The position numbers and the translations under genes were made by a program. The notes under the pieces were generated by a model. The model searched no databases. It had not been told where the DNA came from and was given only the letters and a program-made list of their open reading frames with translations. Below, one piece after another: positions 49,448 to 57,969 of a stretch of DNA of 58,549 nt. The DNA comes from an uncultured Prevotellaceae bacterium. GTDB lineage: Bacteria; Bacteroidota; Bacteroidia; Bacteroidales; Muribaculaceae. Within the stretch, counting starts at the first letter, position 1. Every line of letters begins with the position of its first letter. The DNA is taken from the NCBI GenBank assembly GCA_900317835.1, contig ONIL01000012.1, forward strand, positions 1 through 58,549. The letters run 5' to 3'.

Positions 49448-51016
49448 CTATGCCTCGTTGATGCCGAAGCATTCCTTGATGCAGCGGCGTATGGCTTCGG
49501 CATTCTCGCTGGAGTTCTTGAGGATATTCAGCACGCCGCGAATGTAGTCATCCTTGCTCTTGAAACCGCACAGTGTGGCGACATTGCTGTCGTTGAGCAT
49601 CTGCTTCTGGTTATACACGCGCAGGATGCTGGCGTAGTCCTCATTGTCCTCATAGGCATGGAACTCCCTGCACAGCTGGTCGTACAGGCCGCGCGGATTG
49701 ATCTCGCTTACCAGTTCAATCATGTGCTCCTCCAGGGCGCTGATGGTGCGGAACTTCATGTCGATGCGCAGTTCCACATCGTGCTTCACGCGATGTCGCA
49801 CGTGCTGAAGTGCCTGCTGCTTGAGTTCGCGGGTAAACATATCTATCACACGCTTTTTCACCTTGGGGAACACGATGTTCTCGTTGCGGCGCTTGTTGCG
49901 GGCCACCGCACGGATGACGCCCTCAAGCATGAATAGGTTCTCGATCTCGGCAACGTCAGGAACGAGGATGTTTTTCTTGCGCAAATACTCTACCTCCTCG
50001 TCGCTGCGGCGGTCTCGGTCCACAATGCCGCGGCTGTCAAGCTGATGGAAGTTCTGCAGGTCTCCGAAAGAACGCACCGTTTCGATGACCTTGTTGCAGC
50101 TGCCCAGCGGCTTGATGGTGTATTCTGGGAAAATGAGCGGATAAAGCTTGGCGTCGATGCTGTGCTTGTCATCACCCTCGATGAAGAGGACCGGCTTGCG
50201 GCTGCCCAGCAGGTCGAGCAAGGCAGTGTCCAGGTCGCGGCTCGATGTCATCACCTCATAGTCCCAGGCCATCGACTCGGGATCAAACTCCCTGACCCAA
50301 ACGCACTGGTTGTCGATGCGTGACGTGGCAAATCCCACGTCATGGGTGTTGTAGATAAAGGTGCAGTCGGGGCGCAATTGCTCGAGCACGTTCCACAGCG
50401 TGCGCATGATGCTGCTGTGGATAAAGGTCTCGGGGTCATCAACCAGGATGGCGGCATCGGGCATCGCATAGAGTACCGCACCGATGTAGTAGAGCACCGA
50501 TTTCTCACCGTCGCTCAGTCGCAGTAGCGGATACTTGTCTTCATACCCCTCGGTGGCAAACATCAGCTTGCCGTTCTCGCGTAGCACCTTGTTCTTGGGG
50601 AACACTTCCTGCCACTTCTTCACGGTGATGTCGAGTTTGGTCTTGGGAAACTCCATCTGCTCGCCCATGAGACGGTGCGCCTTGAAATTCATCAACTCAC
50701 GCACCTCGTCGTTGAACATCACGTAGAACAGTTTGTCAAACTCGGTCTCGGCCAGATTTTTCACCTGCGGATTGGCCGCGTTCATGCGGTTGAACAGGTC
50801 CTCGATGGAGCCTTTCAGCGGTTCGGCTTTGACCGAGGTGGTGAAGAGCGCCTTCAGAGCTGAAATGCGGTAAGCCTTGTCTCCTAATTCCTCGACCAGT
50901 GCCGAGCAAAAGCGGCTCTTGCCCGCACCGTTAGTACCAATGATGGTGATCTGCTTTGATTCTTGCAGCACTTCGGGCTGTTTGCCATCTATTCTTTTTG
51001 GTAATCTGATGTCCAT
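49448..51016 (-). CDS. AAA ATPase-DUF4435 (TOPRIM-like) fusion, candidate PARIS-type protein
   Basis: A 522-residue protein with an ABC-type AAA domain: Walker A GTNGAGKS (27-34), signature LSDGEKS (167-173), Walker B ILVDDPE (190-196), and H-loop His225 in NTHD. It is followed by a DUF4435/TOPRIM-like nuclease domain: LFIEGDD with E280, IVDRDRR with D333 and D335, and AEIENLF. The C-terminal third is helical. ATPase and DUF4435 are the two parts of PARIS anti-phage systems (AriA and AriB), which also occur as single fused genes. No cysteine zinc site or toxin is seen. It stands alone, 9 bases from the convergent SGNH gene, with no sign of transfer, so a core cellular role is possible. Confidence 0.78.
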   Translation of the reverse strand: MDIRLPKRIDGKQPEVLQESKQITIIGTNGAGKSRFCSALVEELGDKAYRISALKALFTTSVKAEPLKGSIEDLFNRMNAANPQVKNLAETEFDKLFYVMFNDEVRELMNFKAHRLMGEQMEFPKTKLDITVKKWQEVFPKNKVLRENGKLMFATEGYEDKYPLLRLSDGEKSVLYYIGAVLYAMPDAAILVDDPETFIHSSIMRTLWNVLEQLRPDCTFIYNTHDVGFATSRIDNQCVWVREFDPESMAWDYEVMTSSRDLDTALLDLLGSRKPVLFIEGDDKHSIDAKLYPLIFPEYTIKPLGSCNKVIETVRSFGDLQNFHQLDSRGIVDRDRRSDEEVEYLRKKNILVPDVAEIENLFMLEGVIRAVARNKRRNENIVFPKVKKRVIDMFTRELKQQALQHVRHRVKHDVELRIDMKFRTISALEEHMIELVSEINPRGLYDQLCREFHAYEDNEDYASILRVYNQKQMLNDSNVATLCGFKSKDDYIRGVLNILKNSSENAEAIRRCIKECFGINEA

Positions 51017-51150
51017 ATTCCAGATGATGCTTTGTTTTCCAGTGGGTAAAATTAGCGATTAATTTTCATTGTGCAAAAGATTTGCCCTTGAAAGTGCCCG
51101 ATTGGGCATTTTTTCACATTGTTGTAACACTTGATATGCATTATTATTGC

Positions 51151-51158
51151 TAATTTTG
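51151..51158 (+). promoter_or_regulatory. -7 promoter box next to metal permease start
   Basis: TAATTTTG ends 8 bases before the ATG at 51167, so the transcript would start within a few bases of the start codon. No canonical -33 box (GTTG or CTTG are off spacing). Confidence 0.45.
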
Positions 51159-51166
51159 TCGTCGTT

Positions 51167-52414
51167 ATGATGGACTATGTGAACGCTTTTGTGTCGATGC
51201 TCAATGGCATGTCGCCTTACCTTTTACTGGGTTTCCTGATAGCGGGATTGCTTCATGCATTTGTGCCCTCGACAATCTATAGCCGTTATCTGGCAGGAAC
51301 TGGGTTCCGCTCGGTAGTGACGGCAGCCTTGTTCGGCGTGCCGTTGCCCTTGTGTTCCTGCGGCGTGCTGCCCACAGCGGTTGCCCTGCGGCGCAGCGGC
51401 GCTTCGCGTGCGGCATCAACATCGTTCCTCATCGCCACGCCGCAGACGGGTGTGGACAGCATTGCCGCGACTTACTCGATGATGGGCCTGCCCTTTGCCA
51501 TCCTGCGCCCCGTGGCAGCACTGGTGACCTCGTTGATAGGAGGTCTGGCCGTCGGTCATTGGGAGCGCAAGGGCGACCTTGACGACGCGCATGATGAGGC
51601 TAACTATGAATTCAGCCAGTTGCCACAAGGATTGTGGAAAAAGGTCGTTGAGACTTTCAAGTACGGCTTTTTCGACATGATGCAGAGCATTGGCCGCTGG
51701 TTGCTGATAGGCCTGGTGGTGGCCACGCTCATCACCGTGTTGCTGCCCGATGATTTCTTCTCGACCTATGCCCGCTGGCCGCTGTTGAACATGTTCATCA
51801 TCGTGGCGGTGGCAGTGCCCATGTATGTATGTGCCACGGGTTCCATCCCCATTGCCGCAGCCCTCATGCTCAAGGGTATGTCGCCTGGCTGTGCATTGGT
51901 GTTGCTCATGGCTGGTCCTGCCGCTAATTTGGCTTCGATGTTTGTCGTGAACAAGTCCTTCGGGCGCAAAGCAACTGCAGTCTATCTGATGTCAATTATT
52001 GGAGGTGCCATGGGTTTCGGCCTGCTGGTGGACTATCTGCCGGGTATGAGGGATGCGTTTGTCAATGCGTTGCCCTGCCACATGATGCATCATGAGCACA
52101 TGATGGGTGCTTCGTGGCTGAACACGGTGTGCAGTATTGCCCTGCTTGGCATGATTATTGTGGCATTGGGCGCAAAATACTGGAAATCTTATCAAATCAA
52201 ACAAAATAAAACAACCGCGATGAAAGAATTTAAAGTGAAAGGCATGATGTGTGTCCACTGTAAGGCCAACGTCGAGAAAGGCCTCGCCGCTCTCCCCGGA
52301 GTAGAAAAAGTAACTGTTGACTTGGCTAAAGGTACCGCCCTTGTCGAGGGTAACGTCCCCGACCAACTCGTCATTGACTGCATCGAGGATCTCGGATACC
52401 AGTATGAACCTTAA
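51167..52414 (+). CDS. SO_0444-type metal efflux permease with C-terminal HMA domain
   Basis: A 415-residue protein. About eight membrane helices carry PLPLCSCGVLPTA and YVCATGSIPIAAAL, the cysteine-bearing motifs of SO_0444 Cu/Zn permeases. A histidine/methionine-rich loop (CHMMHHEHMMG, about 305-315) precedes the last helix. The final 65 residues are an HMA metal-binding domain (GMMCVHCKANVEKG). It should export copper or zinc across the inner membrane. The joint SYQIKQNKTTA followed by MKEFKVKG looks like a former intergenic spacer and start codon. The start at 51167 (or 51170) is set by the -7 box upstream, which excludes an earlier ATG. Confidence 0.87.
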   Translation: MMDYVNAFVSMLNGMSPYLLLGFLIAGLLHAFVPSTIYSRYLAGTGFRSVVTAALFGVPLPLCSCGVLPTAVALRRSGASRAASTSFLIATPQTGVDSIAATYSMMGLPFAILRPVAALVTSLIGGLAVGHWERKGDLDDAHDEANYEFSQLPQGLWKKVVETFKYGFFDMMQSIGRWLLIGLVVATLITVLLPDDFFSTYARWPLLNMFIIVAVAVPMYVCATGSIPIAAALMLKGMSPGCALVLLMAGPAANLASMFVVNKSFGRKATAVYLMSIIGGAMGFGLLVDYLPGMRDAFVNALPCHMMHHEHMMGASWLNTVCSIALLGMIIVALGAKYWKSYQIKQNKTTAMKEFKVKGMMCVHCKANVEKGLAALPGVEKVTVDLAKGTALVEGNVPDQLVIDCIEDLGYQYEP

Positions 52415-52432
52415 ATCTGCGACTAAAGCGGG

Positions 52433-53185
52433 TTATTTGAAGGCTGTGTAGATGGTGCAGGTGCCCAAAGTGAGACGCTTGAAGGTGGCGTCGTGGAGAC
52501 CTGCATGTTGCATCAGTTGCAGCATGTCATTGCCCTGGGGGACAGCAGCGATACTGGTTGGCAGGTAGCGATAAGCGCTCTTGTCGCCACTCTTGAGGGA
52601 ACCGAACCATGGAATGATGTGCATCGTGTAAAGGCCATAGAACCAGCGTATTATGCGGTTTGTGGGTGTCGATAATTCCAACACGCACAACATGCCACCC
52701 GACTTGAGCACTCGGGCCATCTCGCAATAGCCCTGTTGCAGGTGCTCAAAGTTCCGTACGCCGAAGGCCACCGTCACGGCGTCAAAGGTCTCATCGGCCA
52801 TCGGTAACGCCAGGCAGTCGCCTTGCTCAAAGGATATCACCTCGTCCAGTCCACGCTGCTTGACCTTGCGGCGCGCCTCGTCAAGCATCCCCTGTGACAG
52901 GTCGATGCCTGTGATGTGGCTGGGCCGTAATGATTGGTGCAACTGGATAGCGAAGTCGCCCGTCCCTGTCGCCACATCAAGAATGTGGGCAGGATGAATG
53001 CACTTTAACCGCTTGACTGCCAGCCGTCTCCACCAAATGTCGATGCCTAGTGTCATCGCACGGTTCATGAAGTCATAGGCGGGCGCAATCGAGTCAAACA
53101 TCTGCCTGACCTGTTCGGTCTTGGCCATGTCATGGGTGCCATAAGGGGTCACCTGTTCGACTTTGTTGCCGTTGTCGGTAGTCAT
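52433..53185 (-). CDS. ubiE: Demethylmenaquinone methyltransferase
   Basis: A 250-residue class I SAM methyltransferase. MFDSIAPAYDFMNRAMTLGID, ILDVATGTGDFAI, GIDLSQGML, VAFGVRNFEHL and YRYLPTSI are the UbiE/MenG signatures. It makes menaquinone from demethylmenaquinone at the membrane surface. Its start overlaps the phoH stop by 4 bases; its stop is 18 bases from the convergent permease with no terminator between. Confidence 0.95.
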   Translation of the reverse strand: MTTDNGNKVEQVTPYGTHDMAKTEQVRQMFDSIAPAYDFMNRAMTLGIDIWWRRLAVKRLKCIHPAHILDVATGTGDFAIQLHQSLRPSHITGIDLSQGMLDEARRKVKQRGLDEVISFEQGDCLALPMADETFDAVTVAFGVRNFEHLQQGYCEMARVLKSGGMLCVLELSTPTNRIIRWFYGLYTMHIIPWFGSLKSGDKSAYRYLPTSIAAVPQGNDMLQLMQHAGLHDATFKRLTLGTCTIYTAFK

Positions 53186-54189
53186 GCGTGCTCTTCGTTG
53201 GGTTGCTTGTAGTCGTCACGCCCCTCTCGGCGTTCAGCGTTGTAGAGTTTGTTCTCCTCTTGGAATCGCTCATAGGCTTCAACAATGCGCTGCACCAGTT
53301 GGTGGCGCACAATGTCCTTTTTCTCAAATACCACCTTTCCGATGCCTTTCACGCCGTCGAGCACATGCAGGGCATGAATCAGGCCCGAAGTGACGCTGCG
53401 TGGCAGGTCAATCTGGGTGGTGTCGCCGGTGACGATCATCTTGGAACCCATGCCCAGTCGGGTGAGGAACATCTTGATCTGGTGAGTGGTAGTATTCTGA
53501 GCCTCGTCAAGCACGATGATTGCGTCGTTGAGCGTGCGGCCACGCATGAAGGCCAGTGGCGCGATCTGGATGACGTTGTTTTCCATGTATTCCTTGAGTT
53601 TGGCTTGCGGAATCATGTCCTCGAGGGCGTCATAGAGCGGTTGCAGGTAAGGATCGATTTTGTCCTTCATGTCGCCTGGCAGGAAACCCAGTTTCTCGCC
53701 GGCTTCGACAGCAGGTCGCGAAAGAATGATTTTGCGTATCTCGCGGTTTTTTAACGCGCGCACGGCCAAGGCTACTGCAAGGTAAGTCTTACCTGTTCCG
53801 GCAGGGCCCAGCGCGAATGTCAAGTCATTGTGCATGAACGTCTTGACTAGCAGTTGCTGATTGGGAGTGCGACCGCTGATTGGCTTGCCGTTCACGCCAT
53901 ACAGAATCACGTCGTCCATCTTCAACTGTTTGGGCGGCGTGCCTTTAATGGTGTCGATGATGACATCCTCGGGCATGGTGTTGTACTGGGCGCAATAGTC
54001 GGCCAGTGAATGGATCTTCTGTTCAAACTCGGCCGTCTCGCTGTCATCGCCGATAACGGTGATGACGCTACCCCGAGCTGCCATGCGCAGTTTCGGGAAC
54101 AGGTTGCGTATAAGTTGTATGTTACTGTTGTTCACCCCATAGAAAGTCACGGGGTCCACGTTGTCAATGATAATGTGTCGTTCTATCAT
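53182..54189 (-). CDS. PhoH-family ATPase
   Basis: A 335-residue protein. After an N-terminal KH-like region (residues 1-100), the PhoH ATPase domain shows GPAGTGKT (128-135), LSRPAVEAGEKLGFLPGD, FMRGRTLND, VLDEAQN (Walker B) and VTGDTTQIDLP. PhoH/YbeZ proteins act with YbeY in rRNA processing and ribosome quality control. The neighbour here is ubiE rather than ybeY. Promoter box at 54215-54222. Confidence 0.94.
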   Translation of the reverse strand: MIERHIIIDNVDPVTFYGVNNSNIQLIRNLFPKLRMAARGSVITVIGDDSETAEFEQKIHSLADYCAQYNTMPEDVIIDTIKGTPPKQLKMDDVILYGVNGKPISGRTPNQQLLVKTFMHNDLTFALGPAGTGKTYLAVALAVRALKNREIRKIILSRPAVEAGEKLGFLPGDMKDKIDPYLQPLYDALEDMIPQAKLKEYMENNVIQIAPLAFMRGRTLNDAIIVLDEAQNTTTHQIKMFLTRLGMGSKMIVTGDTTQIDLPRSVTSGLIHALHVLDGVKGIGKVVFEKKDIVRHQLVQRIVEAYERFQEENKLYNAERREGRDDYKQPNEEHA

Positions 54190-54214
54190 TCAATATTTGT
54201 CATGTATGATACCA

Positions 54215-54222
54215 CAAAATTA
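54215..54222 (-). promoter_or_regulatory. -7 promoter box for phoH-ubiE
   Basis: TAATTTTG on the reverse strand, 26 bases upstream of the PhoH start. The best -33 candidate (GTTG at 18 bases) is off consensus. Confidence 0.45.
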
Positions 54223-54376
54223 CACAAAAAATCGTTTCCACAACATTTCCCGCCTCTTTTTATCATATTTTGTGCCGCTTGGTCCAGGTGCTGTTATCTC
54301 TAAGAAAAATCTTTAAGAAATAATGAAAAGAACTAAAAACTAGCGGCCAATAAATCCACATCTGAAAACTTTTAAC

Positions 54377-54384
54377 TATATTTG
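54377..54384 (+). promoter_or_regulatory. -7 promoter box for the penicillin-binding protein
   Basis: TATATTTG, consensus match, giving a leader of about 80 bases. No -33 TTTG at the usual distance. Confidence 0.45.
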
Positions 54385-54469
54385 CAGGTTAATAGGTTCA
54401 TTTTTGCCTATTGAGATTAATCAATGGGCTGAATGATAATAGATTAATGAGAAATAACAATACCAAGAT

Positions 54470-56920
54470 ATGAGCGAAAAGACTAATGGAAAGAAAAAGA
54501 ACAGGTGCCGCAGCATCGTCCGCAAGATGTGGACATGCTTCGCTGTCTTTGTAGGCTTGCTGGCGTTACTGTTTGTATTGATCTACAACGGTGTGATTGG
54601 CTATATGCCGCCCATCGACCAGTTGAAAAACCCCACCGACAAATTCGCATCCACCATTTTCAGTTCTGATGGTGTGGAGATGGGACGCTATTACCGCAGC
54701 CGCAGTAATCGCATCTATGTGGACTTTGACGAGATGTCTCCTCACTTGACCGATGCTCTTATCGCTACCGAGGATTCGCGATTTGATGAGCACTCGGGCA
54801 TTGATGTGAAGGCTCTGGGCCGCGCTGTCATCAAGCGCATCATCATGGGTCAGAAAAGCGCTGGTGGTGGTAGTACCATTACCCAGCAGCTTGCCAAGCA
54901 GTTGTATTCGCCCGAGTCGCACAACATCTTTGAGCGCGCCTTGAAGAAGCCTGTCGAGTGGGTCATCGCAGTCAAGCTTGAACGCTATTACACCAAGGAC
55001 GAGATCATCAAGATGTACTTCAACCAGTTTGACTTCTTGAACAACGCTGTGGGCATCAAGATGGCCTCTAGGGTCTATTTTGACAAGGAGCCTAAGGACC
55101 TCAACATCCAGGAGGCTGCCACGCTGGTGGGCATGTGCAAGAATCCGTCCTATTATAATCCCGTGCGCTATACCGAGCGTACACGCCAGCGCCGCAATGT
55201 GGTCTTTGAACAGATGGTCAAGGCGGGTTACTTGAGTGAAGCCGAGTGCGAACAGCTTAAGACCCTACCTCTGGTTTGCAAATTCCAGAAGCTGGACCAC
55301 AATGACGGCCCTGCTCCTTACTTCCGTGAAGAGTTGCGACGCGTGATGACCGCCAAGAAGCCCAAACGCAGCGATTATCCCTCATGGAACCAGCAGGCCT
55401 TTATCGATGACTCGGTGGCATGGGCCGTTAATCCCTTGTTCGGCTGGTGCAACAAGAACACCAAGCCCGATGGCTCACATTATGATATTTATACCGATGG
55501 CTTGAAGATCTACACCACAATCGACTCTCGCATGCAGGAATATGCCGAGAAGGCTGTGGTCAAGCACATGAGCAAGACCCTGCAGCCCGCTTTCCTGCGT
55601 GAGCGCGGTGGTACTAAGAATCCTTATACCAACAACAAACAAGAGCTTTCCAGCGCTGGAAAGCAGGCACTTATTAATGCAGCCATTCGTCACAGTGAGC
55701 GCTATCGTGTCCTCAAGAACCAGGGTCTGAGCGATGCTCAAATCATGGAGAACTTCAAGAAGCCGGTGCAGATGCACCTGTTCAACTATGAGGGCGGCTT
55801 TGATGCCCAAATGACGCCGCTCGACTCACTGCTTTACACCAAGTCGTTCCTGCGTTGCTCCATGATGTCGATGGATCCTGTGACAGGCTTTGTGAAGGCC
55901 TATGTTGGCGGTCCCAACTTCCGTTTCTTCAAGTATGACATGGTATCGACCGGTCGTCGCCAGATTGGTTCGACCGTTAAGCCCTTTGTTTATTCCCAAG
56001 CCATTGAGTTTGGTGGCTTGACGCCCTGTTCGACCCGTCCTGGCGGTGCACCTAACATTATATGGAATAATGAGGTGTACAACCCACAAAACGAGGGCAG
56101 CGGTGGCGGTATGGACCTGCGCAATGCGTTGAAGTACTCCAAGAACTGGATTTCGGCCGGATTCATGCGCGGCACCCGCGAGAACTGGATTGAGCGCAAT
56201 GGCTACTACACCATGACCCCTGAGGAATTGGCGAAGTGGATGCACAGCTTCGGCATCACGAGTTACCTCGACCCCGTGCCGGCATTGAGCCTGGGCTCCT
56301 GCGAGGTGACACTGCGTGAGATGGTGGCAGCCTATTCGGCATTTGCCAACGGCGGCATGCGTGTCGAACCAGTTTATGTGTCACGCATCACCGACAACCG
56401 TGGTAATGTACTTGCCGAGTTCACGGGCAACCAGACCGAGATCATGAGTGAAGACACATATCTGAAGATGCTCTCGATGCTTACCGAGGTGGTTGATGGT
56501 GGTACCGGTGCGCGACTGCGCTACGCTTACGGTATTACAGCCGAGATGGGCGGTAAGACGGGTACAACCAACTTCCACAGCGATGGTTGGTTCATGGGCT
56601 TCACTCCCGAGTTGGTGACTGGTGTTTGGGTCGGTGGCGAGGAACGCTACATCCACTTTAACAGTATGGCTATGGGACAGGGTGCCGAGGCTGCACTGCC
56701 CATCTTGGGATACTTCATGAAGTGGATCTATGACGACAAGTCGTTGCCCTACAAACAGAGTACCAAGTTTGAATTCCCCAAGAATTTCAATGCCTGCGGT
56801 GACGAGCTCAGCGGCTACTACGGTGGCGGCGGTGGCGGTTGGCACGGCGGCGGTGGCGGAGATGACGACGGCGGTGGCGGCGGAGGCCAAGACGAAGCCG
56901 TCGAAGGACTCTTCGATTAA
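54470..56920 (+). CDS. Class A penicillin-binding protein (PBP1A-like)
   Basis: An 816-residue bifunctional wall synthase. One N-terminal helix (about 20-45) is followed by the GT51 glycosyltransferase (ATEDSRFDEHSGID with catalytic Glu, GGSTITQQLAKQLY, the RALKKPVEWVIAVKLE segment). The transpeptidase follows, with serine in GSTVKPF, SKN in KYSKNWIS and GGKTGTT. It polymerises and cross-links peptidoglycan in the periplasm. The C-terminal 36 residues are an unusual glycine-rich tail with acidic and His/Trp insertions. Read away from phoH; a strong terminator follows. Confidence 0.95.
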   Translation: MSEKTNGKKKNRCRSIVRKMWTCFAVFVGLLALLFVLIYNGVIGYMPPIDQLKNPTDKFASTIFSSDGVEMGRYYRSRSNRIYVDFDEMSPHLTDALIATEDSRFDEHSGIDVKALGRAVIKRIIMGQKSAGGGSTITQQLAKQLYSPESHNIFERALKKPVEWVIAVKLERYYTKDEIIKMYFNQFDFLNNAVGIKMASRVYFDKEPKDLNIQEAATLVGMCKNPSYYNPVRYTERTRQRRNVVFEQMVKAGYLSEAECEQLKTLPLVCKFQKLDHNDGPAPYFREELRRVMTAKKPKRSDYPSWNQQAFIDDSVAWAVNPLFGWCNKNTKPDGSHYDIYTDGLKIYTTIDSRMQEYAEKAVVKHMSKTLQPAFLRERGGTKNPYTNNKQELSSAGKQALINAAIRHSERYRVLKNQGLSDAQIMENFKKPVQMHLFNYEGGFDAQMTPLDSLLYTKSFLRCSMMSMDPVTGFVKAYVGGPNFRFFKYDMVSTGRRQIGSTVKPFVYSQAIEFGGLTPCSTRPGGAPNIIWNNEVYNPQNEGSGGGMDLRNALKYSKNWISAGFMRGTRENWIERNGYYTMTPEELAKWMHSFGITSYLDPVPALSLGSCEVTLREMVAAYSAFANGGMRVEPVYVSRITDNRGNVLAEFTGNQTEIMSEDTYLKMLSMLTEVVDGGTGARLRYAYGITAEMGGKTGTTNFHSDGWFMGFTPELVTGVWVGGEERYIHFNSMAMGQGAEAALPILGYFMKWIYDDKSLPYKQSTKFEFPKNFNACGDELSGYYGGGGGGWHGGGGGDDDGGGGGGQDEAVEGLFD

Positions 56921-56922
56921 CG

Positions 56923-56961
56923 CACAAAAGAAGCCGAGCAAAATGCTCGGCTTCTTTTGTG
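56923..56961. terminator. Bidirectional rho-independent terminator
   Basis: A perfect 18-base-pair stem (56923-56940 with 56944-56961, arm CACAAAAGAAGCCGAGCA) with an AAA loop. The inner GC core is flanked by A/T tracts that give a T run in both directions, serving the penicillin-binding protein and the convergent folD. Confidence 0.9.
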
Positions 56962-56981
56962 TTAGATACTAGATACTTCTA

Positions 56982-57857
56982 TTATCTAAACAGTCCCTTT
57001 GCTGCTGCAAGAGTGTTGTTCATCAGGGAGCAGATGGTCATGGGACCTACACCACCGGGGACGGGGGTGATGTATTCGCACTTGGGAGCTACCTCGTCAA
57101 ACTTAACGTCACCATTCAAGCGGTAACCCGTCTTGCTCTCAGGGTCGGCAACGCGGGTCGTGCCCACGTCAATGACGATAGCGCCGTCCTTCACCATGTC
57201 GGCAGTGACAAAGTTGGGGCGACCGATGGCAGCGATGATGATGTCGGCCTGACGGCACTCTTCCTTGAGCGTTGCCGAGTGACTGTGGCAAACGGTGACG
57301 GTGGCATCGCCATGCTCTTTCTGGAGCATGAGCTGTGCCATGGGTTTGCCCACGATGTTACTACGGCCCAGCACCACGCACTTCTTGCCTGAGGTGGGGA
57401 TGTTATATCGCTTCAGCAAGGTGATGATACCCAGTGGAGTAGCCGAGATGAAGCTGGGCAAACCCAGCGCCATGCGGCCGGCATTCATCGGGTGGATACC
57501 GTCCACGTCCTTGCGGTAATCGATGGTGTTAATGACATGCTGCTCGTTGATGTGCTTGGGCAACGGCAGTTGCACGATGAAGCCGTCCACATCGTCGTCC
57601 TCGTTGAGTTTCTTGATGCAATCGAGCAGTTGCTCCTCGGTCGCATCCTCGTCAAAGCGGATGAGTGATGACTTGAAACCGCACTTCTCGCATGCGATTA
57701 CCTTATTCTTCACATATGCCTCCGAACCTCCGTCATGACCGACGAGCACGGCAGCCAGATGCGGGCGCTTCATGCCCGCTGCTATCATTTGCTCTACCTC
57801 AGCCTTGATCTCTTCCTTGATGGCCGCGGCAGTTGCTTTTCCGTCTATCAGTTTCAT
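56982..57857 (-). CDS. folD: Methylenetetrahydrofolate dehydrogenase/cyclohydrolase
   Basis: A 291-residue protein. [15 protein letters not shown] holds the active-site Tyr and Lys. [35 protein letters not shown] and [10 protein letters not shown] are the FolD motifs. It interconverts methylene- and 10-formyl-tetrahydrofolate with NAD(P) in the cytosol. It is monocistronic, with a -7 box upstream and the bidirectional hairpin downstream. Confidence 0.97.
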   Translation of the reverse strand: MKLIDGKATAAAIKEEIKAEVEQMIAAGMKRPHLAAVLVGHDGGSEAYVKNKVIACEKCGFKSSLIRFDEDATEEQLLDCIKKLNEDDDVDGFIVQLPLPKHINEQHVINTIDYRKDVDGIHPMNAGRMALGLPSFISATPLGIITLLKRYNIPTSGKKCVVLGRSNIVGKPMAQLMLQKEHGDATVTVCHSHSATLKEECRQADIIIAAIGRPNFVTADMVKDGAIVIDVGTTRVADPESKTGYRLNGDVKFDEVAPKCEYITPVPGGVGPMTICSLMNNTLAAAKGLFR

Positions 57858-57907
57858 AATTACCTAGTTATCTCCTGTTTTTCTAGTTCTTTCTCAGAAT
57901 CAAGGCA

Positions 57908-57915
57908 CAAAATTA
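57908..57915 (-). promoter_or_regulatory. -7 promoter box for folD
   Basis: TAATTTTG on the reverse strand, 51 bases upstream of folD. No convincing -33 box. Confidence 0.4.
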
Positions 57916-57969
57916 CCACAAAAAAACCAATTACCCTATCATTACCCCTATTTTTTCTTACCTCAAGAC

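Noticed and set aside
49448-51016. Treating the AAA-DUF4435 gene and its neighbours as a defence island
   Set aside because: The flanking genes (SGNH hydrolase, metal permease, ubiE, phoH) are ordinary chromosomal genes, and no integrase, transposase or second defence gene is present.
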